Source: Corbicula japonica
Taxonomy: Eukaryota; Mollusca; Bivalvia; Venerida; Cyrenidae
Reading direction: 5' to 3'
Length of the DNA: 64,000 bases
Assembly: GCA_038501625.1 (NCBI GenBank)
Contig: JAZAYU010000010.1
Span: forward strand, 620,001 to 684,000
Part shown: positions 58,203-64,000 of the stretch, piece after piece
Numbering within the stretch: the stretch's first letter is position 1
Layout: each line of letters begins with the position of its first letter
Notes under the pieces: generated by a model
Database searches by the model: none
Told to the model about the DNA's origin: nothing
The model's input: the letters and a program-made list of their open reading frames with translations, nothing else
Made by a program: the position numbers and the translations under genes

Positions 58203-58687
58203 GTATAGCGGAATGATATATGTTATCTGACGTGGTATTTTTTGATGTGTGAAGCGTTCGTTTAGCGATAGCTTTAAAAGTCGAAACTGTGTATATGTAC
58301 GTATATGTTCAAAAAGGGAGATAATTTTACTACAGCAGTTCTATTGACTAACAAGCTATTTCCCAGAATGCCTTGTGTTTGATTTTTGATTTGAAGTGTT
58401 TATCTTCTTCTATGAGTGTTTCGTTCAAACACTTACAAATATTTTCATCCTCATTTGCTGATAACTGTGATTAGGAACATATCACTTTTGAAAATTGTTT
58501 CCAAGACAAACGATGAATGGATTTAAGTTTGTTTTTTGAAGTGAAACAACGTTTGTTTAAACAAAGGATATCGGAATGTTGCGCTCGCTTGAAAATTAAA
58601 CGAAAATAACGTGCGATTTTTCCATCCCTTTTACCTTTATCTTATCACTATAATTTTTGCTCTACAGTACTAACTTCATCAAAATTA

Positions 58688-58861
58688 CAGCGAAACCCCG
58701 CAAATAAAACCAGCTCATGGACTGGACAAAAGGTGTCAGAATAATGGGGTCTTCTTTCAGGGTGGAAAATATAGCAAATCTGTAAATAGGGAATGTGAAC
58801 TTGTGGTCTTATTATCTAGATGATTTTGATTTCAGGTTGGTCTTAACGAGGGGTTTTACTG
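58688..58861. mobile_element. 174-bp MITE with TA target duplication
   Basis: Ends CAGCGAAACCCC and GGGGTTTTACTG (imperfect inverted repeats), flanked by TA on both sides. The interior includes GTCAGAATAATGGGGTCTT, also found in the segment at about 35290-35435. It lies in the intron after exon 1b. Confidence 0.7.
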
Positions 58862-59150
58862 TATTAACTATTTTTCATTTGACCATTTTATTTTAACCGT
58901 CTCTAAGTTATGTATTAATTTTCGGATTTCTAATCTATTTATTAGCTTAACTTGTATTTCTTTTATTTATATTTAAGTTTTATTTCCATTTTCATTTGAA
59001 ACTGCTGTAGTATTATATGATCATTGCCGAAATTTGTTATGCGAAGAAGGAGCGAACAAAGCCAAAAATTGTACTTGGAAACTATTTCGTTAAAAGTATT
59101 TTTTAGAAATTATTAGTTTCACAGCTTATATTTCGATCATTACTTTTTAG

Positions 59151-59237
59151 AATTATGACCGTGAGGAAGAGGCCGGAACCCCAACCCATGTTGTCAACTG
59201 GATAAACGCCGTCACCCAGGGAGAACACGATCCAATT
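59151..59237 (+). CDS. Calponin/transgelin-type gene: exon 2 (start of CH domain)
   Basis: 87 bp, phase 0-0, 29 codons: NYDREEEAGTPTHVVNWINA, then VTQGEHDPI. Acceptor TTTTTAG and donor ATT|GTAAGT are strong. The VxxWIxA motif marks the first helix of the calponin-homology domain. Confidence 0.92.
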
Positions 59238-59917
59238 GTAAGTATAATTGTAAAACAATCAATATTTCGAAAGTTGTGTAAGTTTTATTTTAACATTTAC
59301 AGAGACATACTGGAATAGTCTTATACGTATAACTGGTAAAATTGGTCAAAACAGTAAGGGTTAAATGCATCCTGATTTTTAGCCTAAACCTTTCATGTAT
59401 TCCAATCATCTTCAACATTAAATTTAAATCATAAAGATTTCCCCTTAAGCCAGAATTTCTCAAGTGCAGAATTCATGTGTTTTATTTACATATTTATTTT
59501 AAGTCTGGTCATTAAATTAATTGCTTTCCAATCATTCTTTTTTTCATTTATTAAAGTTAACACTTACCTAATCTTTATCTTTGTCATCTATTTGTGTTGT
59601 GTTTGTTTCACATAAACTTCTTTGCATACACTTGAATATAATTATGTAATCTGTTATGTTTACACATAACTTTTTCCACATAAAATTAATTTTTGCCCAT
59701 CGTTATTTACCTAGTTAGCGTTATCCTTAGTAATCTATTTCTACTTTCAAACGTCTTCTTCCGTCATTTTTACATTAACCTTATACTTTTTATTATACTT
59801 TTTATTATCTGACATACACACACTTTATCCAATGCCATTTTATGTTATTACTTAAATTTTCCAGCGTCATTTGATATTTTACGTGAATTTTATCATTGGT
59901 CATCTGTTTTACAACAG

Positions 59918-59976
59918 CCTGACACTGAATGGAAAGCATTCAACACCCATATAAAGGATGGTGTTATGTTATGCAA
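59918..59976 (+). CDS. Calponin/transgelin-type gene: exon 3 (CH domain)
   Basis: 59 bp, entered in phase 0 and leaving in phase 2: PDTEWKAFNTHIKDGVMLC plus two bases of a lysine codon completed by the next exon. DGVMLCKLIN across the junction is the signature of the family (DGxxLCxLIN). Acceptor TTACAACAG, donor CAA|GTAAGT. Confidence 0.92.
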
Positions 59977-62884
59977 GTAAGTAGGTTTCGGTCATTGAGT
60001 CATTTTGGATTATCTAGTAGGGAAATATTAAAATATTATCGAAAGTCTCTGCATTCGCTTTAACCCTTCCTCCATATACACACATTTTATCGCATTATCA
60101 CATGCACATGCGATAAAATGCACATTTATGTCGTCTGATTAGGATTTGCACTGTTCGCAAAAAAGCAAACAGTGCAGATTCTGATCGGACGGCACTTCAT
60201 GCCATAAAGATGTATATATGGAGGAAAATGTTAATTTTATTGAAGTATACGACTCATTCTGTTTAGATCTTTGAACTTTTAGATATAACATGACTAAAAA
60301 AACTAAATTTGTTGTTATTTTTGTACATCATTGCTTCATTCAATTTAAAAGTATTACATTTCTATCCGCAATTCCCTCTTGATAAGTCCACGTATGCATT
60401 TTAACTAAAATGTTAATGTTTAACTATTTATCGGAATGTTAACAATGCTATATGTGTTTGTCTTTTCAATTGCATAAGAGGGTTACCAAATGGGGCGCGT
60501 CACGGGTAAATGTACCTTCGGACAGTTGACGTCATTCCTAGAAATTACGTCATAAAGTTGAGCAGACTACATTTATTATTATGCAATTCGCGGTAAATAA
60601 TACAATTTTATTTAAATTGGAACAAAATCACTTTTTAGTTATGAGCAAATAATATATTATTGTAAATTCTTTCTAAATATAGTAACAACTAAAATGTCAC
60701 AAAATATGACCGAAGGTACCTTTTCCCTTGGTGTGGCTGAAATGATACAGACTGTTTTATCTAGTCTGAAAAAGACACAAATGATTTTCCGTTCATAAGT
60801 TAAAATCTATAAATATTTTGTCATAAAACGTTTTTAAATTTATTTAATAAAGAACCCTCTTATGTATTTTGTCTAGCATAGTTGCATTGTAAGCTTTGTT
60901 ACAAACAGCAATAGAAGCTCGTAAAGTAGACCGGATTTCTAGATTTATTAAATTAACATTTTATTGTTTCCAATAGTCTGAATGAAATCCCGTCTTCTTA
61001 TTGAGAGATCATTCGAAATTGTTATCGGTTGTCGGCTGAATAAAACATGTGGTTATAACCAAGCATCATTTTTTCATTCTATCATTGCTAAAGTGCTGCC
61101 TTTCATATCAACATACGATATGATCCTGTCGGCATCGTATGGCACCTTCGCTTGAACACAAATGATCGGCAGTATGTATAAACACACCAAAGTCAGCACT
61201 TGAAAGCAGAAGCTAACCACGATAAGGAAATGTTTGGCTTTTAATATTTCTTTTCAACACGCAGCGGATCGTAACTTTTTTCACTATCGTTTGTACTCAA
61301 ACCTAACACGAAGTTAATTTTTAACTAATAATAAGAACTTCGTGAAAGTTCGAAACTTAAATTCAGTTACATATTCAAATGTATACAAATATCTTGGCAA
61401 AGAACTTGCGGACCGATCCTCAGCGAAACAATTTAATTGCATATCACATGGCATACATAACGACTATAATTTTAAGAAAGCTAGAAAGGCTTATCAGTCT
61501 TCTTTAAACAATTACTGATGAACCCGTCTGGCTTTCAATCTACTATTATTGATCGAGCATCAAATATGTGTTTCATATGGCATCAATCAGTATGCAGTCT
61601 TCAAATTTTCTCAGAAAGCCTTTGCTACCGTCGATTAATTTTATGTACTTTATAGGGTGAACTGAATTGTCTGGGCGATGGAAAGTGGAAAACAAATCAG
61701 TGTAGGTTGAATTTTGAAACCCAATACTACTCAAAAATAGATAAGTCTTCCCTAAATCAACAATTTATTTAATTCCATCTTAGATTTATAAGTATTAGAC
61801 GCCATAACTTACATCTTACTTACTTGTGTGTTGTACTTTTTTCCATACACTAACAAACTATTCCATCTAACCTACATTCTCTAGAGTCAGTTTCCCAGGC
61901 AATTGTCTATATCAGTCACATGACACGTGATATTGCGTAATAAATACTTTAACTTATTTTAATTTAATTGTTCCTTCCCATTGACAAGCTTAAATAATGT
62001 TAAGATTAAATATGTATTATCAATGACCGCAAATTCACTTAGTTAAAGATATTTTGAATATTTATTAATTTCCATTTTTCAAATTCTGTGAGGAACATGA
62101 AGTGAAATTATTTATATATTATCAGTTTGAATTACCTCCCTTGATGGTAATATGCTTTTTCCAAACCACGCAGAATCATGTCAACCATGTTGGTGGCAGT
62201 ATATAGGCATACTTGAACAATCCTTTTTCTGGGGACACTGCTGGAAAGTATTGGGTCTGCCACTTGCATGGTTGGCAAGGCGCTGCCGTCGCTTTTTAAT
62301 GGCTTTGAGGTTATCTGTAAATGTTCAAAGATTTGCATCCGAATAGCATGTCTCTGTAGAGTTTTGCATCATACTAGTTGCTTTTCAAAGACGGTAAGTA
62401 CATTCGTGTTTGTTCAGAACGCAATAAAACTGTTCACAAAAAGTGTTCACAGTAAATACAAGAACTGGTACAATGTCGATAAACTAAATAACGAGACAAG
62501 CTCTTTAACAATCACAATTTAAACACTTTGATTTTAAATTAAATGAAACTCGAATTATTTTTGTGAACAGTTAATTGCGGGAGTTCCTGTACATACCGGT
62601 ATGTCGTTACTTTATCCTTCAACGCTGATAAATTTTATCATACATGTTTTCGCTATCAGAATAAATCTACGAAACATCCAAAACCATTCAAATTTTTATT
62701 TTCAGCAAATATGTGTGTTTAAAATAAAGTTTTTACTCTATCATAATCGGTATTTATTAAGCTATGTTACATTTTCGAAGTTAAGATGTAGATCTTCATT
62801 GCACATTGCTTTGTTTCCTTTGTTCTACACAGAAAAGATAAGTTCTGTTATAATTTAATTATTTTTATTACTTAAATATTGCAG
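59977..62884 (+). other. Intron with MITEs, no gene found
   Basis: About 60131-60200 is a tight hairpin (CGTCTGATTAGGATTTGCAC facing GTGCAGATTCTGATCGGACG). About 60491-60737 is a copy of the TGGGGCxCGxCACGG MITE with a worn right end. Open frames on both strands at 62132-62346 have no supported product. Confidence 0.6.
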
Positions 62885-63107
62885 ATTAATAAATAAGCTG
62901 CTGAAGTCTGACGGAAAGCAAGCAGTTCAGTTCCAGAAGAAAGTCATGTCCCCATTTGTTGCCATGACTAATATTGAAAACTTCAACAAAGGAGCTATGG
63001 CCTACGGCTTGCCCAAAGAAGCAACGTTCCAGTCTGGCGATTTGTGGGAAGTTCGAAAAAGTGGTTTCTATAATGTATTGAGTTCCCTCCACCAATTAGG
63101 TTTCTTT
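62885..63107 (+). CDS. Calponin/transgelin-type gene: exon 4 (rest of CH domain)
   Basis: 223 bp, entered in phase 2 and leaving in phase 0. It reads LINKLLKSDGKQAVQFQKK, then VMSPFVAMTNIENFNKGAMA, YGLPKEATFQSGDLWEVRK and SGFYNVLSSLHQLGFF. The NIxxFxxxxxxYG, DLWE and LxxLG features complete a single calponin-homology domain of the calponin/transgelin/Mp20 class, which binds actin. Together with exons 1-3 this gives about 146 residues. The C-terminal part, including any calponin-like repeats, is beyond the window. Donor TTT|GTAAGT. Confidence 0.93.
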
Positions 63108-64000
63108 GTAAGTATGAACTCACCTATAGTGTATTTTATATTCCACTATATTTTGTTTTATATTATGCAGTATTATGCAGTGTTAGCATCCATGCCTTGC
63201 AGCATGAACGACGTACTGAGATAATTTATAAAAAGTAGTATACGTTGCGATTTATCGCCATACGGTAGTCCTTCACATAAAAGTCTGCTAACGTTAAAAT
63301 CGCCACAACATAAGCCACGATTTAAGAACATGTGATAACCAATATTTCGAATGACCGTCACCTCTGTATTACAAACGGAAATTTGGAATAAAGGTTAATA
63401 CGATGGTGAACAATAGAGACGTTTTTATATGATGCCGGAGTAAAACTACATTCAGTAGATCAATTACCCTTTCATATAATATGTGGCAGTGTGATATGAT
63501 TACAAAATTCAAAAAAGGAAAGCTTCTTTAGTTTATATACTATTAAAACATTAATAGATTAAAGAAACGTGTATATTTTGTAACCTTTTGCAAAGTTGCA
63601 GAAAAAGAAATAACAAACATAAAAACCAAAACTTTAAAAAGAAACTCTTACGGTTGCGCAATCTTTATTAAACGTCGATTTTTTTAGAAATGCGCATCTC
63701 TAGCATTTAATTTAATTTCCATCAAGTTTTGCAATTTCCCTTAATTTTTCTTTGTTATTTAAATTTTTAGATGTTTTGTTATCTCTTTTGGTATAATGGT
63801 ATTCCTGCCTCTTCGATTGACACGCTTTCTTTGTCTCGGCAATACGCTCTGATAGCGACTGACTGATCCGAGCCCTCTATAAGTTGAGCGATATAATGCA
63901 TATATGAAAAACCCTCAATTTTGTACTCATTGAATCGCCTATAGAGACAAAATAACATTGTGAGCACGCAAACCTATTATCTTTCTAAAATTGAAAACAT
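63108..64000. other. Start of next intron, no exon seen
   Basis: AT-rich. No acceptor followed by a calponin-repeat or other CH-family continuation was found before the window ends. Confidence 0.5.

Noticed and set aside
61380..61520. Coding-looking stretch (YLGKELADRSSAKQF...) in the calponin-type intron
   Set aside because: No acceptor/donor pair, no domain I recognise, and a stop soon after; possibly a transposon relic but not supported.
62132..62346. Facing open frames of 64 and 68 codons
   Set aside because: Both lie within an intron, show no known domain and have no splice support.

Overview
The window reads as nuclear DNA of an invertebrate, most likely a bivalve or another mollusc. 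It is AT-rich, its genes are split by GT-AG introns, it is full of short non-autonomous transposons and minisatellites, and it carries paired secreted C1q-domain genes of the kind expanded in bivalves. No bacterial, phage or CRISPR features are present. The species cannot be named from sequence alone.

Region 1 (about 1-23,930, minus strand) is one large gene for a secreted protein built from repeated six-cysteine EB/EGF-like modules. A signal-peptide exon (23212-23281) and a divergent first module (22663-22791) are followed by 18 further module exons running off the low-coordinate edge. Every module exon is 123-135 bp and starts and ends in phase 1, so any can be duplicated or skipped without shifting the frame. 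Decayed exon relics lie between live ones. Introns hold a 35-bp minisatellite (about 3.9 kb) and a 52-bp minisatellite in three blocks, each block tied to a duplicated relic exon plus module exon.

Region 2 (about 24-31 kb) has no convincing gene. It holds MITEs, degenerate short repeats, a (TAA)n tract and copies of dispersed families here called A and B.

Region 3 (about 30.4-40.3 kb) is a C1q cluster. One complete minus-strand gene has exon 1 (signal peptide plus coiled coil, 39259-39862) and exon 2 (C1q domain, 37265-37725). A paralogous exon 1 (32753-33356, minus) has lost its partner: the only nearby C1q exon (31008-31462) is on the opposite strand, inside a segment bounded by inverted repeats of about 110 bp. 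This suggests an inversion that split, or reversibly flips, a C1q gene. A third exon-1 fragment (about 40165-40292) is a pseudogene.

Region 4 (about 40.5-53 kb) is gene-free and transposon-rich. It includes a roughly 240-bp family (C) with clear 9-bp target duplications, a nested insertion, long palindromes and tRNA-derived SINEs.

Region 5 (about 53-64 kb, plus strand) is the 5' part of a calponin/transgelin-type actin-binding gene. It has a possible TATA promoter and non-coding exon near 53.1 kb, two alternative 23-codon first coding exons (57878-57946 and 58134-58202), then three calponin-homology exons. The 3' end lies beyond the window.
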